Shown in pieces: positions 15,228-22,480 of a stretch of DNA of 26,469 nucleotides. Under the pieces are notes generated by a model. The model searched no databases and was not told the DNA's origin. It worked only from the letters and a program-made list of their open reading frames with translations. The position numbers and the translations under genes are program-made. Position 1 is the stretch's first letter, and the number at the start of each line of letters is the position of its first letter. The DNA comes from Candidatus Rifleibacteriota bacterium (GTDB lineage: Bacteria; Riflebacteria; Ozemobacteria; Ozemobacterales; Ozemobacteraceae): assembly GCA_029565415.1 (NCBI GenBank), contig JAKQOH010000175.1:1-26469 (forward strand), read 5' to 3'.

Positions 15228-16486
15228 ACACCGTTCTGCTGCTGTTCCGCAACACCCGGGAGGTGATCAAGGCCGAGGAAGCCTGCCGCCGGGCCAATCT
15301 CGCTCTCCAGGTCATCGCCACGCCGAAATATATCTCCTCCGATTGCGGCATGTGCCTGCAGATCGCGGAAACCGACAGCCGCCAGGCCCTGGAGCTCATC
15401 ACCCCGCTGGGAATCCAGCCCCAAGCGCACAGCGAACCCCCTGTCCCACCAGCCTTCGATCTGCTGACGACGGTCAAGGAAGGCGGCTGTTCGGCGAAAC
15501 TGGCTCCCGATCTGCTGACCGAAGCCCTCCACCGCTTCCCCGCCCCGTCCGATCCGAGGCTGCTGGTTGGTCTCGACACCTGTGACGATGCGGGTGTCGT
15601 GCAGATCAGCGATGACATCGCGCTGATCGAGACGACGGACTTCTTCCCCCCTATCTGTTCCGACGCCTATGAATTCGGCCAGATTGCCGCCGCCAACGCC
15701 CTGAGCGATGTGTTCGCCATGGGCGGCCAGGTGCTGTCGGCCATGAACCTGGTCATGTTCCCCGCCTCGGGCATTCCCCTGGAAGTGCTTGGCGAGATCC
15801 TGCGGGGCGGCCGGGAGAAGGTCGTCGAGGCCGGCGGCATCATCGTCGGCGGCCACACGATCGCCGATTCCCCGCCGAAATACGGGCTCGCCGTCACCGG
15901 CACGGTTCATCCGTCACGCGTGATCGCCAATTCCAACGGCACGCCGGGCCAGACATTGATTCTCACCAAACCGCTGGGAACCGGCGTGCTGGTGGCCGGA
16001 CAGCGCGTCGGAGAAGCCGATCCCGCCCATTACCGCGCGGCGCTCGAGTCCATGAAACAGCTCAACCGGGCCGGGGCGGAGATCATGCAGAACTACGGCG
16101 TGGCCTGCGCCACGGACATCACGGGGTTCGGTCTGCTCGGCCATGCCCTCCACATCGCCCGCGCCAGCGGCATCACGCTCGAGTTCGATGGAGCCCGCCT
16201 GCCGGCACTGGCCGGTGTGCGGGAGCTGATCAGCCGCGGCTGCATTCCGGGCGGGGCGTTCCGGAACCAGACCTACATCGAGGGATCGACCACGTTCGGG
16301 GACGGCGTTTCCTCCGTCGATCGCATGCTGGCTCTCGACCCCCAGACGTCGGGCGGGCTGCTGATGCTGATCTCCCCCAATGCCGCCAAGCCGGCCCTGG
16401 CCGACCTGCACGCCGCCGGATACCCCTCGGCCGCCGTTGTCGGGCGCGCCACGACTCTGCAGAAGTCCCTGCTGAGCGTTTTCTGA
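15224..16486 (+). CDS. selD: DUF3343-SelD fusion (selenophosphate synthetase)
   Basis: This makes selenophosphate from selenide and ATP. It has 420 residues. Residues 1-75 are a DUF3343 domain (proposed Se/S carrier) with Cys41 and Cys44 in SSDCGMC. Residues of about 78-420 are a full-length SelD: GGCSAKLAP with catalytic Cys89 and Lys92, DTCDDAGV and TTDFFPP for metal and ATP contacts, FGQIAAANALSDVFAMGG, GGHTIADSPPKYGLAVTG, and DITGFGLLGHAL. The catalytic position is Cys, not selenocysteine. DUF3343 is usually a separate gene near yedF, so the fusion places a putative carrier directly on the synthetase. It is the last gene of the run; about 200 bases follow before rsgA. Without selA or selB nearby, its product may serve only the Mo hydroxylases, but such genes could lie elsewhere. 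Confidence 0.95.
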   Translation: MNTVLLLFRNTREVIKAEEACRRANLALQVIATPKYISSDCGMCLQIAETDSRQALELITPLGIQPQAHSEPPVPPAFDLLTTVKEGGCSAKLAPDLLTEALHRFPAPSDPRLLVGLDTCDDAGVVQISDDIALIETTDFFPPICSDAYEFGQIAAANALSDVFAMGGQVLSAMNLVMFPASGIPLEVLGEILRGGREKVVEAGGIIVGGHTIADSPPKYGLAVTGTVHPSRVIANSNGTPGQTLILTKPLGTGVLVAGQRVGEADPAHYRAALESMKQLNRAGAEIMQNYGVACATDITGFGLLGHALHIARASGITLEFDGARLPALAGVRELISRGCIPGGAFRNQTYIEGSTTFGDGVSSVDRMLALDPQTSGGLLMLISPNAAKPALADLHAAGYPSAAVVGRATTLQKSLLSVF

Positions 16487-16516
16487 ATCCCTTCTCCGGC
16501 CTCGCAACGCTGCAGA

Positions 16517-16550
16517 GCAGGCGTCTTGGGGCAGATCGTGATCCGCCTGC
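16517..16550 (+). terminator. Possible hairpin after selD
   Basis: Seven-base inverted arms, GCAGGCG (16517-16523) and CGCCTGC (16544-16550), flank a 20-base loop with a short inner GATC/GATC pairing. There is no T-run, so it is at best a weak or rho-dependent end for the selenium operon. I see nothing else in 16487-16590. Confidence 0.25.
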
Positions 16551-16596
16551 GATTCGCATGTCAGCAGCCGGGGTCTGTCATCCGATTGCCTTGGCA

Positions 16597-16605
16597 TGAT
16601 ATACT
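16597..16605 (+). promoter_or_regulatory. Extended -10 promoter for rsgA
   Basis: TGATATACT is an extended -10 element (TG, one base, then TATACT with five of six consensus matches). Upstream CTGTCA at 16575-16580 is a poor, slightly distant -35. Transcription would start near 16612, about 72 bases before the rsgA start. Confidence 0.45.
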
Positions 16606-16683
16606 GTTTGAAATATCCATCGTAGGAAGGGACAAAACGGCTGGCAATTTCTTCCCAGCCTCGATCAAAGGGCCAGCAGAGCG

Positions 16684-17760
16684 ATGCATACGCACATGAA
16701 TCACGACGAACTGACCACACTGGGGTGGAGCGACTGGTTCGAGAAGCAGGTGGCAGATCAGCCGGCGACAACGATCGCGCGTGTCGCGGCGGTCGACCGG
16801 GAACAACTGCTGCTTGTCGACCAGACCGGACCGTTTCGCGCAAAACTGGCCGGCAGCTTTCTGCATCAGCATCCCCTGCCCCATGAGCATCCGTGCGTGG
16901 GCGACTGGGTGTGCCTGGAACGTCAGCCCGGTGACGATTTCGGGATGATCCACGCGCTGCTCGAGCGCAAGACCGCCCTTCGCCGGCGGGCGGCGGGCCC
17001 CGGCGGCGATTCCCAGATGATCGCCGCCAACATCGACTGTGCCGTCATCGTCCAGTCCTGCCAGTATGACTTCAATCTCAACCGGCTGGAGCGCTATCTC
17101 GTCATGGTGATGGACGGCGGGGCCGTTCCGCACATTCTGCTCACCAAGACGGATCTTGTCGGACCTGACGTTCTGGCCGGCCAGATGGCAGACCTCCGCG
17201 CCGCCGGCATCACCGCCCCGGTTTCGACGCTGAGCAACATGACGGGGGACGGCCTCGAAGCCCTCGAGCGGCTGCTCGAGCCAGGCAGGACCTACTGTTT
17301 CGTCGGCTCGTCCGGCGTGGGCAAGAGCACCCTGATCAACCACCTCGTCGGCCGCGTCCGGCAGGAGACGAAGACCGTGAGCGGCACGGGCGAGGGCCGC
17401 CACACGACGGTCCGGCGCGAACTGATCCGTCTCGATAGCGGGGCACTGGTCATCGACAATCCCGGGATGCGCGAGTTCGGCATCTGCGGCGCGGAAAGCG
17501 GCATCGAGAGCGGGTATTCCGACATCGCGAGCCTATCCGCCGGCTGCCGGTACCGAAACTGCACCCACACGGGCGAGCCCGGCTGCGCCGTTCGCGAGGC
17601 CGTTCGATCGGGCGATCTCAGCCGCGAGCATTTCGACAGCTATAGAAAGCTGCGTCACGAGTCGGAGTTCCACCAGCTCTCCAACGCCGAAAAGCGCAAG
17701 AAAGACCGTGACTTCGGCAAATTCCTGAAAACCGCCAAAAAATCGTTCAGGGAAAAGTGA
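16684..17760 (+). CDS. rsgA: Ribosome small-subunit biogenesis GTPase RsgA
   Basis: RsgA is a circularly permuted GTPase that acts late in 30S subunit assembly. It has 358 residues. Residues 1 to about 110 form the OB-fold. The GTPase motifs then come in permuted order: G4 as LLTKTDLV near 151, G1 (Walker A) as GSSGVGKSTLINHL at 206-219, G2 as GEGRHTT near 237, and G3 as DNPGMREFG at about 259-267. The C-terminal zinc site is CRYRNCTHTGEPGC, with three Cys and one His. The length is standard. An alternative ATG four codons later is possible, as neither start has an ideal ribosome binding site. It is unrelated in function to the selenium genes upstream and has its own likely promoter. Confidence 0.96.
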   Translation: MHTHMNHDELTTLGWSDWFEKQVADQPATTIARVAAVDREQLLLVDQTGPFRAKLAGSFLHQHPLPHEHPCVGDWVCLERQPGDDFGMIHALLERKTALRRRAAGPGGDSQMIAANIDCAVIVQSCQYDFNLNRLERYLVMVMDGGAVPHILLTKTDLVGPDVLAGQMADLRAAGITAPVSTLSNMTGDGLEALERLLEPGRTYCFVGSSGVGKSTLINHLVGRVRQETKTVSGTGEGRHTTVRRELIRLDSGALVIDNPGMREFGICGAESGIESGYSDIASLSAGCRYRNCTHTGEPGCAVREAVRSGDLSREHFDSYRKLRHESEFHQLSNAEKRKKDRDFGKFLKTAKKSFREK

Positions 17761-17796
17761 CAGGCCCACCGCCAAACGTCCCGAAAGGATTCCGGT

Positions 17797-18255
17797 ATGG
17801 TACGCATGGTAACGCTCGAGGATATTCCCGCGTGGCTGGAGCTGGCACGCGAGGTCGAGCCGCTGTTCGGCCCCATGGCGGACAGCGAGGAGTTCCGGAG
17901 CGGCATCCGCCAGGTCATTCTCGAGGGGAGCGCCTTCTGCGGTGAAACCGAAGACGGCACGATCGGCGGCATCATCGCGCTCAACCGCCCGGGAAACGAG
18001 ATCGCGTGGCTGGCCGTCTCTTCGGCCTGCCGGGGAAGGGGCATCGGTCGCCTGCTGATGGAAACGGCGGTGCGCGAGCTCGATCCGGCGGCAGACATCC
18101 TCGTGCAGACGTTTGCCGGCGGGATCCCCTCGGGAGCGAACGCCCGGGCGCTGTTCACCGGCTTCGGCTTCGCCGATGTCGAGGCTGCCGGGAAAAATCC
18201 GGCCGGGATCGACACCGTGATCATGAAACGGCGACCCAGGGCGTCGGAAGGGTAA
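17797..18255 (+). CDS. GNAT family N-acetyltransferase
   Basis: This small acetyl-CoA-dependent acetyltransferase has 152 residues. The core acetyl-CoA motif is IAWLAVSSACRGRGIGRLLM at about residues 68-87, with the R-G-R-G-I-G pyrophosphate loop. A later segment (ARALFTGFGFADVEAA) matches the final beta-strand region of the fold. AAAGGA stands ahead of the start, and a second ATG three codons in could serve instead. The acceptor is not predictable. It lies 36 bases after rsgA and may be co-transcribed with it. Confidence 0.88.
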   Translation: MVRMVTLEDIPAWLELAREVEPLFGPMADSEEFRSGIRQVILEGSAFCGETEDGTIGGIIALNRPGNEIAWLAVSSACRGRGIGRLLMETAVRELDPAADILVQTFAGGIPSGANARALFTGFGFADVEAAGKNPAGIDTVIMKRRPRASEG

Positions 18256-18329
18256 TCCCGGGGGCTCCTGCAATCCGATACCCGGCCGCTGCGTTGAACG
18301 GAATGGATCTCTCTGTCAGACAGGCATAG

Positions 18330-18396
18330 CCCCCTTTACAGGTGGTAAGGGGGTGTCGGATAATGGGGAAGCCCTGCCCCGGGGGCTGGAACAGCC
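18330..18396 (+). other. Two leader hairpins before the M48 peptidase gene
   Basis: In the gap 18256-18416, CCCCCTT (18330-18336) can pair with AAGGGGG (18347-18353), and GGCTG (18384-18388) with CAGCC (18392-18396) around a GAA loop. The first lacks a T-run. They may be leader or terminator structures. The second ends eight bases before AAGGAG, the likely ribosome binding site. I do not recognise a known riboswitch. Confidence 0.35.
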
Positions 18397-18416
18397 ACGG
18401 TTCAAAGGAGTTGTAT

Positions 18417-20273
18417 ATGAAGCGTTATATCTGCGGAGCGGTTCTTGCCGCTTCGCTTCTGTTCGGCGTCCCCAGCGGGTCCGAAGCGAGAAACATCCTG
18501 GGCGACCTGCTCAAGGCGTATCAGACCTACGAGCAGGTGAACATGATGCTGTGGCTGACGGGCGATACGAAAGCCGAGAAACGGGTCGGCCAGGAGATGA
18601 AGTGGATCATCAACCTGACGAACAAGAAGTACAAGGATCCCGAGGCCAACCGGTGGGTGAAATCCGTGTTCGACCGGGTCAAGCCCAACTTCCGCGACCG
18701 CGGCTTCGATTACAACATCACGCTTCTGAACGACAACACCGTGAATGCCTTCGCCATCCCCGGCGGCAACATTTTCATCTACAAGGGCATGCTCGACTTC
18801 GTCGGGTCGGACGACGAGCTGGCGGCGGTGCTGGCCCACGAACTGGCCCATGCCGAGCGGCGCCATTCCCTGAAGCAGCTTCGCCAGAGCACCGCGTTCC
18901 AGCTGCTGCTGCAGAAGGCCGTGAAAAGCGGCCGCGACCGGGACACCTGGGGCCAGGTGGTCGGAGCGGTGACGATGCTCAAATTCTCCCGCGACGACGA
19001 GTACGAAGCCGATGAGATCGGCCAGACGAAGATCGCCCAGGCCGGGTTCAACCCGATGGGCCAGGTCGTGCTGTGGGAGAAGTTCGTCCAGAAGTTCGGC
19101 AAGGGCGAAAAGGGCATCATGCAGTATCTGAGCACCCATCCGCCGTCCCAGGACCGCGTCGAGAAGGCCAAGACCCGCCTCGTTTCGCTCGCCCCGGGAA
19201 GCTCCGCCGCTCTCACTTCGGCTCCCGGTGTGTCGGCAACACAATTGGCCGCTTCCGACCTGACCCTGTCATTCAATATTCTCTCGGATACTTCTGAAAA
19301 CCTTCTGCAGAACAGCAGCTTTGAAACCGATCTGGCGAAGAAAGGCATGCCGGACGCCTGGACGGTGAAGGAAGGCAAGGCCGCGTTCGATACCGCGCAG
19401 TCCGTGACCGGCCGCGGCGCCCTCCGGCTCGACCCCGAGTCCCACCTGCGCCCCGTGCGTGCCGTATCCGAGATGATCGCGGTCAATCCGGCCGAGGCCT
19501 ATGTCCTGACCGGCTGGATGCGTTCGGGTGACGGCACCGCCAAGGCGAGCATCGGAGCCGAGGTGTATGACAAGGCGAAGCGGCTGCGCGGATATGTCTG
19601 GCCGGTGACCTCGGGGGCGCCGGTTCCGGCATTCTGGCAGCAGATCGAAGGCACCTACACCGGCGGCGCCTCGCCATCCGTCCACCTCCCGGAAGATGCC
19701 GCGTTCATCCGGGTTCTGCTCCAGAACGGGCCGCTCTCGCGCAGCAGCGTCTGGTTCGATGACCTGCGCGTCCGGCGGGCGACGACGCCGAAAACCGACA
19801 ATCTCGTCGACAACGGCGACTTCGAGTATGACGGCGGAAACGGTCTGCCACGCGGGGTTGTCGCCCCGGCCGGCCAGGCGGCGCGCGACCTCGACCAGTT
19901 CAAGACCGGGTATGCGGCGCTGCGGATGACCGGAACGGATGCCGGCGAAACGACGGTCGAGCTGGCCCCGATCCCTGTTTCGACGCTGAAGGACGGCCAG
20001 CAGCTGCAGGGCTCGTTCCACTTCAACGGCACGGGCGAGATCCGCGCGCGCCTCCTCGTCGAGCTTCTCGACGAGGCCGGGAACCCGCTCAGCCGGCGTC
20101 TTGTCGAACGCGGCTTCGTCACGAAGCCGAATCTGTGGCAGGCAACCGGCTTCAAAACGAGCTTCCTGCTCCAGGCCGATGAAAAGAGCGTAGTGAAGAG
20201 CATCGGCATCCGGATCGCCGGAACGATCCCCGCCACCGGCACCATCTGGCTCGACAACGTCGTCATGCGCTGA
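18417..20273 (+). CDS. Exported M48 zinc metallopeptidase with two C-terminal carbohydrate-binding-like domains
   Basis: This probable periplasmic or secreted protease is related to BepA/LoiP-type M48 peptidases. It has 618 residues from the ATG at 18417, which follows AAGGAG; an upstream in-frame extension is not signal-like. Residues 1-24 form a signal peptide (KRYICGAVLAASLLFGVPSG, then SEA-R). The zinc site is HELAH at 141-145 with Glu195 in DDEYEADEIG as the third ligand. STHPPSQDRV near 239-248 is also conserved in the family. Two related beta-sandwich units follow, one from about residue 303 (LLQNSSFETD) to VWFDDLRVRR near 460, the other from LVDNGDFEYD to IWLDNVVMR at the end, resembling CBM_4_9 folds. 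BepA-type relatives have TPR repeats there instead. It ends at a shared terminator. Confidence 0.9.
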   Translation: MKRYICGAVLAASLLFGVPSGSEARNILGDLLKAYQTYEQVNMMLWLTGDTKAEKRVGQEMKWIINLTNKKYKDPEANRWVKSVFDRVKPNFRDRGFDYNITLLNDNTVNAFAIPGGNIFIYKGMLDFVGSDDELAAVLAHELAHAERRHSLKQLRQSTAFQLLLQKAVKSGRDRDTWGQVVGAVTMLKFSRDDEYEADEIGQTKIAQAGFNPMGQVVLWEKFVQKFGKGEKGIMQYLSTHPPSQDRVEKAKTRLVSLAPGSSAALTSAPGVSATQLAASDLTLSFNILSDTSENLLQNSSFETDLAKKGMPDAWTVKEGKAAFDTAQSVTGRGALRLDPESHLRPVRAVSEMIAVNPAEAYVLTGWMRSGDGTAKASIGAEVYDKAKRLRGYVWPVTSGAPVPAFWQQIEGTYTGGASPSVHLPEDAAFIRVLLQNGPLSRSSVWFDDLRVRRATTPKTDNLVDNGDFEYDGGNGLPRGVVAPAGQAARDLDQFKTGYAALRMTGTDAGETTVELAPIPVSTLKDGQQLQGSFHFNGTGEIRARLLVELLDEAGNPLSRRLVERGFVTKPNLWQATGFKTSFLLQADEKSVVKSIGIRIAGTIPATGTIWLDNVVMR

Positions 20274-20290
20274 ATGACACCCCTGAAAAA

Positions 20291-20322
20291 ACGGACCCCG
20301 GGAGGATCTTCCCGGGGTCCGT
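20291..20322. terminator. Bidirectional rho-independent terminator
   Basis: Perfect 13-base arms, ACGGACCCCGGGA (20291-20303) and TCCCGGGGTCCGT (20310-20322), enclose a six-base loop. Flanks are A-rich before (GAAAAA) and T-rich after (TCTGTTTC), so it works in both directions between the M48 gene (+) and the minus-strand biosynthetic operon. Confidence 0.9.
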
Positions 20323-20332
20323 TCTGTTTCGA

Positions 20333-22480
20333 TCAATCCCTGAATCGTGGGCGATCATCTCCCTGAAACGTGATGAGACCGTGCCGCTTCAGTTCGTGGC
20401 AAACATGCTGCACGCGCTCGAAAGAAATCCCGAGCCGGGTGGCGATTTCAGCCATCGTGCGGGTACCGTCGATCAGGGGCATCGTCTGGTGAAGGGCCTG
20501 ATTGCCTTCGGGATCCACGTGCCAGTCGATGTGGATGCCGAATCTCGAACAAAACACCTCGCCACAGAAGTGGTTGATCGGGACCCGGTTTTGTTCGAGA
20601 ACGTCGATCATTCGCAGGATGAGATCGACAGACTCCTCGAGATTCCGATTCGTGATGATGGCGGGGGTGTCTTTGTCGGAATGATACTCCGGATACGGCC
20701 AGTCGAAGCCGGTTTTCGGGATGAAGCGGTACAGCGCCATCATCGGAACCCGAACGCCGGGACTATTGAACTGCCGTTCGTCGTTCATCGGATGGAATGT
20801 GGTGACATCCCCCCCGGGTGCGTGGGTGCGGAAGCCCAGGGAGAAGCACTGGTCGCAATCCGAAGAACCGAACAGCGAGTGTTGGAGAGTGAACGGATAA
20901 GAGGTTCCAAGCATTTCCAGGAACAATCCCCCTTTCAGCTTGGGGATCAGACCGGCGTTCTGACTCAGCCAGGCAATCGAGCCGATCGTTTCCGGAAGCA
21001 ACAACATCCGGTAGGTGTTCCGTAATCCGACCCGCTTCTGGAGCTGCCGCATCACCTCGAGACCAACAGCAATCCCGCTCAATCCATCGTTTGCCTGAGC
21101 AGGATGGCAGAGATGGGCGCACAGAACGATCGAATCCTCGCTCATTCCGTTCACGACCATTTCACCGACTTTCAGGCTTCCATAGCTGAAGGCCGAATCG
21201 ATATGGACGCGATAGGCATCGTCTTGAAGCCGTTCCCGGACCTTCCGCGAGCAGCACAGGCCCCAGTCGCGTTCATAATATTTATAAGCGAATGGAATGG
21301 CCTCGGGATCTCTGGGGTGAACGTGCAGATGCTTCAGCAGCTCCTCTCTCGTCACCTCCCCTGCGAACGGCAACGAATAGGACACCACATGGAGCGGATG
21401 CTCCTTGGTCGAAAAGAGGGGACGACCATCCAGGGTTTCGAGACGGGCCTCCCGGCAGGCCCACTTTTCCGGCACCGTCCAGGTCCAGCACTCTGTCCCT
21501 GTTGGATACCGGTGGATTCGCAGGGGAAACGACCGGGCAAGCGCCGTCAAGGCGGCATCATACCCGTCCGACACGATATCCCTTGGAAGCCTGTAGAGGG
21601 AGCGGATGATATCCATCATCGTGGGCGCTTCTTCGAGGCTGATGGAGAAGCTCTGCTTTCCAACCCGCTTTTCCTCGGCTTCGATCAGGTTATCTGCCGG
21701 TCCGGTAGCGAGATACCACGGATCTTCCCGCAGTTTTTCCTCGCACAGCTCCCATAGATCACGACAGGATACGCACGTCACTTCCCCAAAGCCGGCCGGT
21801 GCAGAAGCGACGAGGCCTCGCTCTCTGGCCGATCGTTCGAGACGGCGCAGATCCGGGAAGCCCTGCTCCCCATAAATCCGGACGTTGTACAGCCATCCTT
21901 CCTTCGTGCAGATATCGCCGCGTCGCATCTTCCCAAAAAATAGTTTCAAATATCTATAAGGGACCCGGAACCTCTGTTCGGCATGATGAATAAACGTGGC
22001 ATACCTGAACCCGACGCCAATGTTGCAGATCTTGGCGCCAATCCCCACCAGACGTTCATGGATGCAGTCACGGCCGAAACAGTCCGGCGGAAGGTCGGCA
22101 AAAAGCTCGGCGGTTCTGGGACCCCGGCCAGCCACGGAGAAGATCGGATCCAGACTCCGCAGGACACCGGGCCGTGTGCGGAAATACTCGGTGAACTCCC
22201 CGACGTCCGACGGCGTTGTTTCGGGATCGAACGGTTCGTTCTTGCAAAACGAGTAGCTGTAGGTTGGCACCAACAGCGTTCCCTCGGGGCCCAGAACCTC
22301 GGAAAACGCCTGATCGAGAAGCAGGGCCGCGCCCGACATCCCTCCCCCCCCCTCGGGAAACCCCAACATTCCCAACCCGACATGCGTGAACACGATGTCG
22401 CCCGGGGCGATTCCGACCGTCCTGAGAGCCGATACGAGCGTTTGCTTCGTGTAATGATGCATCCCTTCGTTTGCCGTCAT
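20333..22480 (-). CDS. AAC(3)-like acetyltransferase fused to DUF2172/DUF4910 aminopeptidase-like protein with winged helix
   Basis: This protein of 715 residues has three parts. Residues 1 to about 265 are AAC(3)-type N-acetyltransferase: GDIVFTHVGLGMLG (27-40), EYFRTRPGVLRSLDPIFSVAG (first half of the family core near 98-118), and FIHHAE (163-168) with the likely catalytic His. Residues of about 285-630 match DUF2172/DUF4910 peptidase-like proteins with M28-type metal ligands: CAHLCHPAQANDGLSG (His456, His459, Asp465), LLPETIG (Glu497) and EYHSDKDTP (His600). Residues 635-715 look like the family's winged helix (TMAEIATRLGISFERVQHVC). It overlaps the methyltransferase gene by ATGA. The real substrate is unknown: AAC(3) homologues in biosynthetic loci often acylate amino groups that are not antibiotics, so antibiotic resistance should not be assumed. 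Confidence 0.88.
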   Translation of the reverse strand: MTANEGMHHYTKQTLVSALRTVGIAPGDIVFTHVGLGMLGFPEGGGGMSGAALLLDQAFSEVLGPEGTLLVPTYSYSFCKNEPFDPETTPSDVGEFTEYFRTRPGVLRSLDPIFSVAGRGPRTAELFADLPPDCFGRDCIHERLVGIGAKICNIGVGFRYATFIHHAEQRFRVPYRYLKLFFGKMRRGDICTKEGWLYNVRIYGEQGFPDLRRLERSARERGLVASAPAGFGEVTCVSCRDLWELCEEKLREDPWYLATGPADNLIEAEEKRVGKQSFSISLEEAPTMMDIIRSLYRLPRDIVSDGYDAALTALARSFPLRIHRYPTGTECWTWTVPEKWACREARLETLDGRPLFSTKEHPLHVVSYSLPFAGEVTREELLKHLHVHPRDPEAIPFAYKYYERDWGLCCSRKVRERLQDDAYRVHIDSAFSYGSLKVGEMVVNGMSEDSIVLCAHLCHPAQANDGLSGIAVGLEVMRQLQKRVGLRNTYRMLLLPETIGSIAWLSQNAGLIPKLKGGLFLEMLGTSYPFTLQHSLFGSSDCDQCFSLGFRTHAPGGDVTTFHPMNDERQFNSPGVRVPMMALYRFIPKTGFDWPYPEYHSDKDTPAIITNRNLEESVDLILRMIDVLEQNRVPINHFCGEVFCSRFGIHIDWHVDPEGNQALHQTMPLIDGTRTMAEIATRLGISFERVQHVCHELKRHGLITFQGDDRPRFRD

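Noticed and set aside
18330..18396. Known riboswitch before the M48 gene
   Set aside because: Two hairpins are visible, but none of the conserved cores I know (TPP, cobalamin, c-di-GMP, guanidine) fits.
20333..21680. Aminoglycoside resistance gene reading of the AAC(3) domain
   Set aside because: The domain is real, but the fusion to a peptidase-like protein and the biosynthetic operon do not support a resistance role.
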